A DNA stretch of 50,468 nt from Trichodesmium sp. MAG_R03 (GTDB lineage: Bacteria; Cyanobacteriota; Cyanobacteriia; Cyanobacteriales; Microcoleaceae), in NCBI GenBank assembly GCA_023356535.1, contig JAKQYF010000007.1:1-50468 (forward strand), read 5' to 3'. Made by a program: the position numbers and the translations under genes. The notes beneath the pieces are model-generated. The model saw only the letters and a program-made list of their open reading frames with translations. It searched no databases and was not told the origin of the DNA. Shown piece after piece: positions 16,862-25,334 of this stretch (the first letter of the stretch is position 1; the number at the start of each line of letters is the position of its first letter).

Positions 16862-18140
16862 TTAGTACCGAGCCGTAGCCCCTCGGCGGGTTGACATCTC
16901 ACAGACTGCTGCTACTTTGGCAGTAGTCTTATGCTGGCCGACCTGTCCGTTTTTTGTCTCGGTAGGTCCACCCGCGACTAATATATTTTTTGCTGCATTT
17001 TCCTCTCGATAGAACGACCTGACCCTACGCGACCATGTTTAGCTCCACAATGTACGACATTCCCACTCACGAATTGATAAATCTAATTTTCCACCAAGAA
17101 ATCAAGAACAACAGAGGGACGTTGCATGCAAAATCCGTACGATGTGGGTTTCCAACGGCTAATTACTCTTAGAGCGCCACCGTATTTTTCTGCAAATCCA
17201 TTCTAAAAATGTCCTGAATTTTCTCCAGCCTTGTTTCAGAAATAGCTCTCGATAATTTCCGATTCTTAACCACTCCAGAAACCTTCAAATCCTCTAAAAC
17301 AATAGTTTGGTTTTCACAGACATTTCAGTAGATAATTTGTGTAGAAAATCTCTCCTTGTATCTTTCAGTTTGCCATGAAATTTAGCTATTTTCAGTCTAG
17401 CTTTTTCATATCCTTTAGAGCCTTTAGTTTTTTTAGATAATGACTTACTTAGTTTTCGATACTTCGAGCATTCGTTTCTTTAGTGATTTTCGTGCATCAA
17501 TTTTTTTTCCATGTAGGGACATTGCAAAACAAAAATGCGTTTCATGTCGCGTAGCGAAACGTTCCTACAGCTCGCTTTAGTTTTAATTCCTAAATCTATA
17601 CCTACTGAATTATCAGTTTTAGGCAATACTTCTGGCAAAACTTCTACTACAAAACTTAGGAAATATCCATTAGCTGAATCTTTGATTACTGTTACTGATA
17701 ATGGAATAGGGGTTAGTGCCCTTGAGCACACAATTTTCAGCTTTCCTATTTTAGCTAAGAAGGCCATTAGCTGACCAACTTTAAATCCACCCTTTGTAAA
17801 TCTAGCTGTTGGCAATGACATTCTCCTCTTAAATTCAGGAGGTCTTATAGGTTTACCTTTTCTGTTGCCTTGAGTTGATTTAAAAAAGTTTTGATCAGCC
17901 TGGTTTAAATGGTTTAAAGATTGCTGTAGTGATATAGCAAAAAAAACCTGATTACCCAACTCTTTCCTCAGTATTTTTAGCTAGAGTAATAAACTGTTTT
18001 TGTAGTTCAGAATTAGTCGATTTTTTCTTTCCTAGTTTGTACTTTTCCTGACAGCAAGCTATACTATCATTCCAGACAACACGGACACAACCTAGGTCGC
18101 CTTGCTCATCGGTGTTTTTGTCCCAATTTTAGATATATAC
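16862..18140 (-). pseudogene. tnpB pseudogene with frameshifts and a nested palindrome
   Basis: Fragments in several minus-strand frames line up along one TnpB: GCVRVVWNDSIACCQEKYK, LQQSLNHLNQADQNFF, LAKIGKLKIVCSRAL, KTDNSVGIDLGIK (first RuvC Asp), GSKGYEKARLKIAKFHGKL, ENQTIVLEDLKVSG, KLSRAISETRLEKIQD, and the end NAAKNILVAGG...AVCEMSTRRGATARY. At least four frameshifts or stops separate them, and the zinc ribbon is largely gone. A 58-base palindromic element (17512-17569) interrupts it just after the first RuvC motif. The longest intact piece is 17480-17959. Confidence 0.82.
17512..17569. repeat. Palindromic TGTAGGGAC...GTTCCTACA element inside tnpB
   Basis: 58 bases with complementary ends TGTAGGGACATTGCA and CGTTCCTACA. 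Related sequences are at 24757-24857 and in short form at 19653-19682. It splits the tnpB relic between SVGIDLGIKTKAS and GKKIDARKSLKKR, which are adjacent in normal TnpB. Confidence 0.7.
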
Positions 18141-18309
18141 GGTACTTAAATCTTGCTTTTATAGAATGACTTTTGACTAAAAACTATGATAACATAACCT
18201 GTGGAAAAAAATCAACTAAAAAGTCGCCCGCTTATGGGCGAGGCTTTAAACCCAATTTTTCGGTACAAGCTGAAGGCTAATAGCTGATAATTAATTGCTA
18301 TAAACAACT

Positions 18310-19572
18310 GTGAATTCCATAGATTCTTTCCTAAAACGCTTTGAATATTTCGGTGTTGAGCTTGGCCTCGAACGTATCTACCAACTTTTAGATAATCTAG
18401 GCAACCATCATCTCCAAGTACCCACAATTCATGTAGCTGGCACAAATGGCAAAGGTTCCGTCTGTGCTTATCTATCATCCATTCTCAAAGCAGCAGGATA
18501 TAAAGTCGGACGTTACACCTCGCCTCACCTAGTCGACTGGACAGAACGTATTTGCCTCAACGAACAAAAAATTTCCTCTAATATATTAAAACAATTATTA
18601 CAAGAAGTAGAAGCAGCCATTCGGCCCAAACAACCTTCACCTACTCAGTTTGAAGTTATGACTGCTGCAGCTTGGTTATATTTTGCCCAACAAGAAGTAG
18701 ATGTAGCAGTTGTAGAAGTAGGTTTGGGAGGTAGACTAGACGCTACAAATGTTTGTCACCAACCAATGGTAACTGTTATTACTTCTATTAGTTGGGAACA
18801 TTGGCAAATATTAGGTCCTACTTTAAGTCATATTGCTGGGGAAAAGGCGGGTATTCTTAAACCAAGATGTCCTGCTATAGTTGGAGTTTTACCCCCAGAA
18901 GCAAAAACAGTAGTAGAAAAACGTATTTCTGCTCTAGAATGTCCTGTTGTTTGGGCAGAGCCTGCTGAATTATTGGAAGAAAGTCAGGAATATAACTCAT
19001 TGCCAGTAGTTACTTATCAAGGTATTGAGTATAAAGTGCCATTATTTGGAGATGTCCAATTGATAAATTCAGCGATCGCTATTGCCACAGTTCAAGTGCT
19101 AGAAACACAAGGTTGGGAGGTTCCGATGGCAGCAATTCAACAAGGAATAGCTGAAACGAAATGGCCCGGACGTTTGCAATGGACTACATGGCAAAATCGC
19201 CAGTTATTAATTGATGGTGCCCATAATGCTGCTGCTGCTCAAGTATTAGGGCGGTATGTCAGAACACTGAATTATCCCTCTATAAGTTGGGTTATGGGTA
19301 TGCTGTCTACTAAGGAACATTCGGAAATTTTTCGGGCACTTCTTAGGCCAGGCGATCGCTTGTATTTAGTTCCTGTACCAGGTCATCGTTCGGCTTATGG
19401 GAATCAACTTAGCGCCATAGCTCAGAATATATGCACAAAATTAGCATATTGTCAAGTTTATTCTCATTTAACACTGGCTTTAGAGGAATCTATTACTGAT
19501 AGTAAAAATTTAATTGTTTTATGTGGTTCTCTATATTTATTGGGTCATTTTCTAACAATTAACAGTAACTAA
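18310..19572 (+). CDS. folC: Bifunctional folylpolyglutamate/dihydrofolate synthase
   Basis: This 420-residue ATP-dependent Mur-ligase-type enzyme adds glutamate to dihydropteroate and to folates. The P-loop is GTNGKGS (44-50). YTSPHLVDWTERI carries the omega loop and EVGLGGRLDATN the next conserved Mg/ATP block, followed by SWEHWQILGPTLSHIAGEKAGI and the C-terminal domain (LLIDGAHN). It starts with GTG at 18310; the usual start MNSIDSFLKRFEYFGVELGLERI supports this. There is no clear Shine-Dalgarno. It lies just beyond the left end of the IS relic, so its promoter may be close to or in that end. Confidence 0.94.
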   Translation: MNSIDSFLKRFEYFGVELGLERIYQLLDNLGNHHLQVPTIHVAGTNGKGSVCAYLSSILKAAGYKVGRYTSPHLVDWTERICLNEQKISSNILKQLLQEVEAAIRPKQPSPTQFEVMTAAAWLYFAQQEVDVAVVEVGLGGRLDATNVCHQPMVTVITSISWEHWQILGPTLSHIAGEKAGILKPRCPAIVGVLPPEAKTVVEKRISALECPVVWAEPAELLEESQEYNSLPVVTYQGIEYKVPLFGDVQLINSAIAIATVQVLETQGWEVPMAAIQQGIAETKWPGRLQWTTWQNRQLLIDGAHNAAAAQVLGRYVRTLNYPSISWVMGMLSTKEHSEIFRALLRPGDRLYLVPVPGHRSAYGNQLSAIAQNICTKLAYCQVYSHLTLALEESITDSKNLIVLCGSLYLLGHFLTINSN

Positions 19573-19607
19573 ATTGCTATTGTTGGGAATTGTTCTTGGG
19601 TAATGAA

Positions 19608-19750
19608 GGGACAAATATATCCAACTACCTCTTCTGCCAATTCCCTGTTCCTCTGTAGGAACATTACATGGAACGTCCCTACTTCTCCTCCTGGGAGATG
19701 TTAGAGGTGAGTCCCCTACTCCTGAAAAAGACTTTTTCAGTAAAGCCTAA
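19608..19750. repeat. GACTTTTTCAG-family repeat, short copy
   Basis: It begins GGGACAAATATATCC and ends CTGAAAAAGACTTTTTCAG then TAAAGCCTAA. It is collinear with 24711-24925 but lacks most of the central palindromic insert there (GGAACATTACATGGAACGTCC in its place). The inverted pair CTGAAAAAG/CTTTTTCAG marks the right end. Confidence 0.75.
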
Positions 19751-19825
19751 TAATTTCAAATTTTTATACTACAACTAGTGCTTTGGCGTAAGTTTTGATT
19801 TTCTCAAGATCTGAACCACTAAAAC

Positions 19826-19893
19826 AGAACTTACCCACGGGCTCTACATAAGCATGAGGGCAAATGTCATTCGCCCCTACAGATGGCGGACCT
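19826..19893. repeat. Half MITE, related to 32561-32650 in reverse
   Basis: AGAACTTACCCACGGGCTCTACA...GAGGGCAAATGTCATTCGCCC...TACAGATGGC matches the reverse complement of the 32561-32650 element over two thirds of its length. The other terminal repeat is missing. Between here and 20130 I see no further gene or repeat. Confidence 0.65.
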
Positions 19894-20130
19894 AGCTAAA
19901 AAGGAAAGGATCGAGGAGAATAGCAAGGAAAAAGTAGCGCTCAAGTGCATTTCCAAATCATAAACCAAGCCACCCAGTCCTAATTCGCAGTACCCGCAAT
20001 GACTATTGATCTTTAGACCATGAAGTATTATTGCTCTAAGCAATATGATCATAGGTTTCTGAAATTTCACCAGTATGGGAGCTTGTTAAGCCAAAAGAAT
20101 CGCACTCGTTCTACCCAAACTACGAAATGC

Positions 20131-21408
20131 TCAGAGCTTGTTCCATTCAGATGCCGCATCAGCGATCGCCTGCTCAATAGTTTTTTCTTCCAACATAGCC
20201 CCCTGCAAATTTTGATAAATAACTTGTTTCAACTTATCTAAATTTTTAATAGGTGGCAATAAAACTTCTGCTGCAAAAATTTGACTAGCACTAATAACTC
20301 GCCCCCGATCTTGAGTAGAAGCATCAGAAGAAATATTTTGAAAATAACTATTTTCTAAGGCCTTAATTGTAGAGGGTAAAACATTAGTCTCCTGAGCAAA
20401 AGCCATTTGATTATGATAATTAGTAATAAACAAAACAAATTTCAGCGCTCCATCTGGTAATTCGGTATTCCTAGAAATAGCAAAATTCATCAATACTATA
20501 CCCTTCTTATCAGTTTTACCTGTAATTTGAGATGTTGGGAATGATACCTTTCCAATTTCAGGTGTATTTTCAGATATAGCTTCAATAAATTCTGGCCCAG
20601 AAAATACCATAGCAGTTTCTCCAGCTTGATACAAATTTTCACCTCCTTGAATCCCTTCGGTCAATACTTCCTTTGGCAATAAACCTTCCCTATATAAATC
20701 AACCCAATACTGAAATACTGCCTCACCGACGGAAGTATTAAAAGCAGCTTTTCCATCAACATCTATTAATTCAACTCCCATCTTGCCAAAAGACTCTAAT
20801 ACCTCATTTCCTCCTTGTGGCGAAAAAGAAACAAAAAATGCATATTTATCAGTTCTTTCTTTAATTTGTCTAGCTACCTTAGCCAACTGAGTATAATTTG
20901 TTGGAGGTTCCTCGACTTCTGCCTCTTTAAATAGCTTTGAATTATAAATTGTTATATTTGTCGTACAATACCATGGGATACCAAAACTTTTACCATTAAT
21001 CTGACTAGTTTGCCAAAGATTAGGTAAATATTCATTTCTAACCGAATCTGATAAAATAGTATCCAAATTTAACCAAGTATTAGGTTGAGTCAATAAATGT
21101 GCAAAATTTGAGTTAAGATTAACAATATCTGGAAGAGTTTCTTTCAAAATAGCACTCTCAATGTTGCTTTCCATCTCTGACCAAGGCAAATCAACCCATC
21201 GCACCGATAAACCTGGATTATCTGCTTCAAAATCAGTAATCAACTGATTAAAATAATTAGTAAACTGAGGTTGAAGCTGTATCGTCCAGAATTCAATTTC
21301 TCTAATCTTTAAATTAGAATGGGGAAAACTACAACCAATAAAAAGTGTGAGAATTATTCCCACAATAGTAAATAGTCGAAACCTTTTCCATTTAACTATG
21401 ACAAACAT
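20131..21408 (-). CDS. ABC transporter extracellular solute-binding lipoprotein (sugar type)
   Basis: This 425-residue protein has a lipoprotein signal: basic start (KWKRFR), hydrophobic stretch and lipobox LFIGC with the lipidated Cys at 26. The mature part follows the family-1 solute-binding pattern: IREIEFWTIQLQPQ, DFEADNPGLSVRWVDLPW, LPDIVNLN, SFGIPWYCTTNITIYN and MVFSGPEFIEA. These proteins catch sugars or sugar alcohols in the periplasm for a membrane permease. No permease or ATPase gene is next to it, as is common for cyanobacterial sugar transporters, so its substrate is unknown. It is divergent from pilM, with 118 bases between the start codons. Confidence 0.88.
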   Translation of the reverse strand: MFVIVKWKRFRLFTIVGIILTLFIGCSFPHSNLKIREIEFWTIQLQPQFTNYFNQLITDFEADNPGLSVRWVDLPWSEMESNIESAILKETLPDIVNLNSNFAHLLTQPNTWLNLDTILSDSVRNEYLPNLWQTSQINGKSFGIPWYCTTNITIYNSKLFKEAEVEEPPTNYTQLAKVARQIKERTDKYAFFVSFSPQGGNEVLESFGKMGVELIDVDGKAAFNTSVGEAVFQYWVDLYREGLLPKEVLTEGIQGGENLYQAGETAMVFSGPEFIEAISENTPEIGKVSFPTSQITGKTDKKGIVLMNFAISRNTELPDGALKFVLFITNYHNQMAFAQETNVLPSTIKALENSYFQNISSDASTQDRGRVISASQIFAAEVLLPPIKNLDKLKQVIYQNLQGAMLEEKTIEQAIADAASEWNKL

Positions 21409-21526
21409 TTGATCAAACTTAGAAAAACACCTTATTGTTGATTACTATAAAACTAAATTATTAAAACACAAATAACTTTAAAATTATAGCAAAGAAGATT
21501 TTGATTCCAATTCAAATTATAAAAAA

Positions 21527-22624
21527 ATGCTTAATTACTTAAAAAATTTATTAAAAAAAAAGCAACCAGGAATAGGAGTAGAACTTAGTTCAGAAAGAAT
21601 TAATATTGCTGAAATTCGCCAACAAGGAGATCAATTAAAATTAGTAAACTTTGCTACTGCAGTTGTTCCAGAAGATGTATTTTCTGAAGGTCAAATAATT
21701 GATACCCCCACAATGTCAGAACTAATAGGGTCAATCATTGAAGACAATAACATAAAAACTCGCAGAGTAGCAACAGCAATTTTAGGCAGAGAAGCATTTA
21801 CCCGTGTAATTCCTGTACCAGCAGAATTAAACGACCAAGAATTACAGGATTACATGAATCAAGAATCAGGTTTATACTTACCATTTCCCAGAGAAGAAGT
21901 AGATTTAGACTATCAAAAATTGGGAAATATAATAGATCCAAATGATGACTTAGAAAAAGTACAAGTAGCTTTAGTTGCAACGAGAAAAGACATAACAAAT
22001 ACTTATATAGAAATTTTTTCACAAGCAGGATTAGTAATAGATGTTTTAGAAGTAAGTAACTTTGCCCTCATCCGCACAGTGAAAGATATACTCCAACAAT
22101 ATGGACCTCAAGAAGCGACAGTAATTGCAGATTTAGAATTTGATAGTACTGAACTTGCTATCGTAGTAGATGGAATACCCCAATTTAACCGGACAATTCC
22201 TATTGGTACTTATCAAATGCAATCTTCCTTAAATGAAGCAATGAACTTACCTCCAACCAGAGATACTACCCAATTACTAGGAATGACTGTTCCAGTATTA
22301 GATACAATGGGAGTTACAGGAAATGAAGTAAACGCCGGAACTAATGCCTTACTAAAAGTATTAGCAGAATTAGCAGATGAACTGCGACGTTCAATAGATT
22401 TCTATCTCAATCAATTTGAAGATTTGGAGGTAGCACAATTATTGTTAACAGGTTCAGGAGCAGCAATAGGACAAGTAGATGACTTTTTCATGCAACGTTT
22501 AAGTCTACCAGCGTCTAAAGTTGATCCAATTGAAGTTTTAGCTTTAGAAACAGAATTAGAAATTCCCCTAGAACAACGTTTTGGTTTGGGAATTGTATTA
22601 GGTTTAGGACTAAGAGAGGTTTAA
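21527..22624 (+). CDS. pilM: Type IV pilus assembly protein PilM
   Basis: This 365-residue actin-like ATPase at the cytoplasmic side of the inner membrane binds the short N-terminal tail of PilN. The typical features are GIGVELSSERINIAEI (phosphate-1-like loop), ILGREAFTRVIPVP, DYMNQESGLYLPFP, and in the C-terminal half VIADLEFDSTELAIVVDG, then LLTGSGAAIGQVDDFF. It begins pilM-pilN-pilO. Six bases separate its stop from pilN, so they are one transcription unit. The machine drives twitching motility and DNA uptake in cyanobacteria. Confidence 0.94.
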   Translation: MLNYLKNLLKKKQPGIGVELSSERINIAEIRQQGDQLKLVNFATAVVPEDVFSEGQIIDTPTMSELIGSIIEDNNIKTRRVATAILGREAFTRVIPVPAELNDQELQDYMNQESGLYLPFPREEVDLDYQKLGNIIDPNDDLEKVQVALVATRKDITNTYIEIFSQAGLVIDVLEVSNFALIRTVKDILQQYGPQEATVIADLEFDSTELAIVVDGIPQFNRTIPIGTYQMQSSLNEAMNLPPTRDTTQLLGMTVPVLDTMGVTGNEVNAGTNALLKVLAELADELRRSIDFYLNQFEDLEVAQLLLTGSGAAIGQVDDFFMQRLSLPASKVDPIEVLALETELEIPLEQRFGLGIVLGLGLREV

Positions 22625-22630
22625 ATTAAT

Positions 22631-23443
22631 ATGTATGGCCTAGATATAAATTTTCTTAATGATCGCCCAGAATATAAAAAAGATATTCCCAAACCAGCCA
22701 GTAGTGGACCATCACTAAAAGACACAAGACCAATAATAATAGGGACAGCAGTAGCTATAGCAATTAATGGTCTAATTGCAGGTGGGTGGTTATATCTAAA
22801 TGATTTAAACAGCCAACTCCAGGGAAACTTAGATAAATTAAATAGAGAATTAGATATATTAGGTGGTAAGGTTAAAGACTTGAAAGCAATCAAAGAAAAA
22901 ACTAAGAAATTTCAAGCGGAAGCAAAAGCTTTAGCAACAGTTTTTGACCAAATCAAATCATGGTCTGCATTACTAGGAGAGTTAGGTACTTTAGTACCTA
23001 ATGGGCTAATAATAACTAGTATAGAACAGAAAGAAGCAAAAGTCTCAGCTCCGCCTCCCGCCAAAAAATCTGCTAAAAAGGACGAAAAACAAGATATATC
23101 AAAAGCTCCAAAACCAACAGCAACTATATTATTATCTGGAACTTCAGATTCTTACGGCAATATCAATGACTTTCAATTACTACTGGAAAATTCTCCCTTT
23201 TTCCAAGAAAAAACTAAACTGATTAGTACTGTGAGAAAACCTAATCCAACTAGATTAAAATTACGAGAATCAAACTTAATCTTAGCACCAGAAATACCAG
23301 AATTATTGCCAATAATTGAATATAAAATAGAAACAAACCTTAGCCCTTTAGGTGTATCAGAATTACTGCCTGAGTTGGAAAGTAAAGGATCAATTGGATT
23401 AGTAGAAAGAGTAAAAATACTAAAAGAAAAAGGAATACTTTAA
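22631..23443 (+). CDS. pilN: Type IV pilus assembly protein PilN
   Basis: This 270-residue bitopic inner-membrane protein starts with YGLDINFLNDRPEY, the cyanobacterial form of the conserved INLLP-type motif that docks into PilM. One transmembrane helix (about 34-56, IIIGTAVAIAINGLIAGG) is followed by a periplasmic coiled coil (LNRELDILGGKVKDLKAIKEK) and a ferredoxin-like fold. A Lys/Pro-rich insert (PPPAKKSAKKDEKQ) lies at about 139-160. It is longer than proteobacterial PilN because of this insert and a C-terminal extension. pilO follows after two bases. Confidence 0.92.
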   Translation: MYGLDINFLNDRPEYKKDIPKPASSGPSLKDTRPIIIGTAVAIAINGLIAGGWLYLNDLNSQLQGNLDKLNRELDILGGKVKDLKAIKEKTKKFQAEAKALATVFDQIKSWSALLGELGTLVPNGLIITSIEQKEAKVSAPPPAKKSAKKDEKQDISKAPKPTATILLSGTSDSYGNINDFQLLLENSPFFQEKTKLISTVRKPNPTRLKLRESNLILAPEIPELLPIIEYKIETNLSPLGVSELLPELESKGSIGLVERVKILKEKGIL

Positions 23444-23445
23444 AA

Positions 23446-24231
23446 ATGGTAGTAGCAAATGAGTGGAATTCAGAAATAACAGGACAAGAAGAAGGGGGCC
23501 GAAAAATTTTAGGTGTCTCCTTCAAAGACCCTAGATTGATTGGAGGGGTTATTGGTATCTTAGGCTTAGGAATAGCAGGAGTATTAGGATACAGTCAGCT
23601 TAAACCAACCATCGAAAACAATGCCAAATTACAAAAAGAAATAGAAATAGCAAAAGTTAAAATTTTAGAGAAGAAGCAACAAATACAGGAACAACCAAAT
23701 GTAGAAGCAGAAAATAAAATAGCTGAAAAACAAAGAAAAGATGTAACTAGCTTATTTGCTACTGAAAAAACAATAAAAACTTTGCTATACGATATTAACA
23801 AACTGATCGAGCAAATTAATGGGGGAATTACAGATCAAGAACAACAAGCAAAAATGACAGAATTTCAACCAGTGGAGCCAAAAAATGGTAACTATATAGT
23901 TAACGATAACTCATTAGGACCATTGGTAAATGGGAAATTAAAGCGACGAGAATTTAAAGTAAAATTTGAAGGTAGTTATCCTCAAACAAGAGCATTTATG
24001 ATTGCTATAGAGAGGATGCAAACGTTATTGGTAATGAAAAATTTAAGAACTAAACTCGAACAAGGAAATCAAGTTATAGAAGTTGAATGGAAACAAAATA
24101 AATTTGTACCAGTTAGTAAGCCAGAAAGTAGACTAATAATATCCTTTGATATGCACGCTCTATTGGCCTTAAGTGAACAAGAGTCATTGGCTAAAGAAAA
24201 TCCTAGTGAAGAAAAATCAGGAAAAAAATAA
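23446..24231 (+). CDS. pilO: Type IV pilus assembly protein PilO
   Basis: This 261-residue bitopic protein pairs with PilN to form the periplasmic alignment complex between PilM and the secretin. A transmembrane segment lies at about 31-50 (LIGGVIGILGLGIAGVLGY), preceded by a cytoplasmic tail (EITGQEEGGRKILG) and followed by a coiled coil (KLQKEIEIAKVKILEKKQQIQ). The C-terminal part has the PilO-like core VKFEGSYPQTRAFMIAIERM. No pilP is present, as expected for cyanobacteria. A decayed IS607 element separates it from pilQ. Confidence 0.9.
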   Translation: MVVANEWNSEITGQEEGGRKILGVSFKDPRLIGGVIGILGLGIAGVLGYSQLKPTIENNAKLQKEIEIAKVKILEKKQQIQEQPNVEAENKIAEKQRKDVTSLFATEKTIKTLLYDINKLIEQINGGITDQEQQAKMTEFQPVEPKNGNYIVNDNSLGPLVNGKLKRREFKVKFEGSYPQTRAFMIAIERMQTLLVMKNLRTKLEQGNQVIEVEWKQNKFVPVSKPESRLIISFDMHALLALSEQESLAKENPSEEKSGKK

Positions 24232-24309
24232 CACAATTTGCCAAATAAATGTTATTTTATTGAAAAAAAATTATCTAAAATCTATCCTTTTTACAAAACT
24301 GCTTAGAGA

Positions 24310-25154
24310 ATGTGGACGCGAGGTGAAATTAAAGCCTATCAACTTACCCCAGGTACAATTATTGTCGCCACTAACAAGCCAAATTTTCAAGGTACACTTG
24401 TGTATCTACTTCGGAACATCAGTCTAACTTAGATTCGCAAGCAGAAAGAATGAAATCTTACTGTATAGTTAAAGGTTATCAAACCAAGCATATCGTCAAA
24501 GAAGTTGGCAGTGGTGTTAATGGTCATCCCAAAAAGCTCATTCAATTATTATAAAAAATGATTATTCAATAATTAGGGCTTGCTAATTAGATCAAAAAGC
24601 ATTGATACATAAAGGTTTTAGTATTTTTAGACTTTAAAAAAGTGTCTAGTTTTCGGTCCTTTGGGCTCAAAAAGTTAGCATTTTGGGGGATCCCTAGACA
24701 GAAAAATCAAGGGACAAATATATCCCTCTACCTCCTCTATCAATTCCCCGTTCCTCTGTAGGGACGTTGCATAACAAAAATGCATTTTCCTGACGGAATG
24801 CTGCGCAAACATGTCCCGTAGCGTTAGCGGAGCTTTGCGTTAGCAAAAAGTCCCTAATTCTCCTCCAGGGAGATGTTAAAGGTGGGTCTCCTACTTCTGA
24901 AAAAGACTTTTTCAGCAAGCTCTAATTGTTTGTGAACATCCATATCGGCCAACTAGAGTAGGATTGGATTTAACTACTTAAAAGTGTTATTAAATCAACA
25001 AGGGAAAGATATTGAAGTTGTTAATTTAGCGGAGGAAAGAAAAGATGATTTAATGGAAGATTTTGTAGCAATAATTGTCTCTTTCCGTGCAAAATTGTAT
25101 TCATTAAGAAGAGAAACTCTGAAGAAACTAAATGGCATAAATATTGTAACTTAA
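24310..25154 (+). pseudogene. IS607-type serine recombinase (tnpA) pseudogene split by a MITE
   Basis: Pieces in order are GEIKAYQLTPGTIIV, then after a frameshift SNLDSQAERMKSYC and GYQTKHIVKEVGSGVN, then beyond the insert SIIVCEHPYRPTRVGLDL, LLNQQGKDIEVVNLAEE and KDDLMEDFVAIIVSFRAKLYSLRRE. These are the start, the catalytic-domain N-terminus and the C-terminus of an IS607-family recombinase. Stops and frameshifts occur outside the insert too. The block from about 24573 to 24925 is a foreign repeat; joining the flanks through one AATT restores the frame across NDYSIIVCEH. Confidence 0.82.
24573..24925. repeat. GACTTTTTCAG-family repeat, long copy nested in tnpA relic
   Basis: The ends TTAGGGCTTGCT (24573-24584) and AGCAAGCTCTAA (24914-24925) are inverted repeats, and AATT occurs at both junctions as a likely target duplication. 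The right 215 bases match 19608-19750. Inside it is a second palindromic block (24757-24857, TGTAGGGACGTTGCAT...) related to 17512-17569. No open reading frame of note. Confidence 0.78.
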
Positions 25155-25334
25155 AATTATCAAGCTATTTCCCAAAAAAAACTTTAGTTAGATAATTTAG
25201 TAGTTCTTACTTCAAATCAGTTAGAATTTTTACCGAGAATATTATAAATAAGGTAGTTCCCAAGTTAATATATCAAGCCCTATATCCTAACATAATACTA
25301 ACATCTTAATTAATAAAGAGTCAAGTGAGGAAAA

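Larger units (their letters stand above)
16832..18262 (-). mobile_element. Decayed IS200/IS605-type element (tnpB only)
   Basis: The right end lies at 16832-16853 (GACATCCTCGCCGGCCTAAAGGC, a hairpin-forming end). The left end is at about 18221-18262 with GTCGCCCGCTTATGGGCGAGGC and TTTAAACC, a hairpin seen at the left ends of many cyanobacterial members. Only a broken tnpB lies between them and there is no tnpA (Y1 transposase), so it is a non-autonomous or decayed form. Confidence 0.75.

Noticed and set aside
19867..20241. Small open frames on both strands between folC and the solute-binding gene
   Set aside because: One overlaps a MITE remnant and the other runs into the solute-binding gene on the opposite strand. 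Neither has a recognisable domain.
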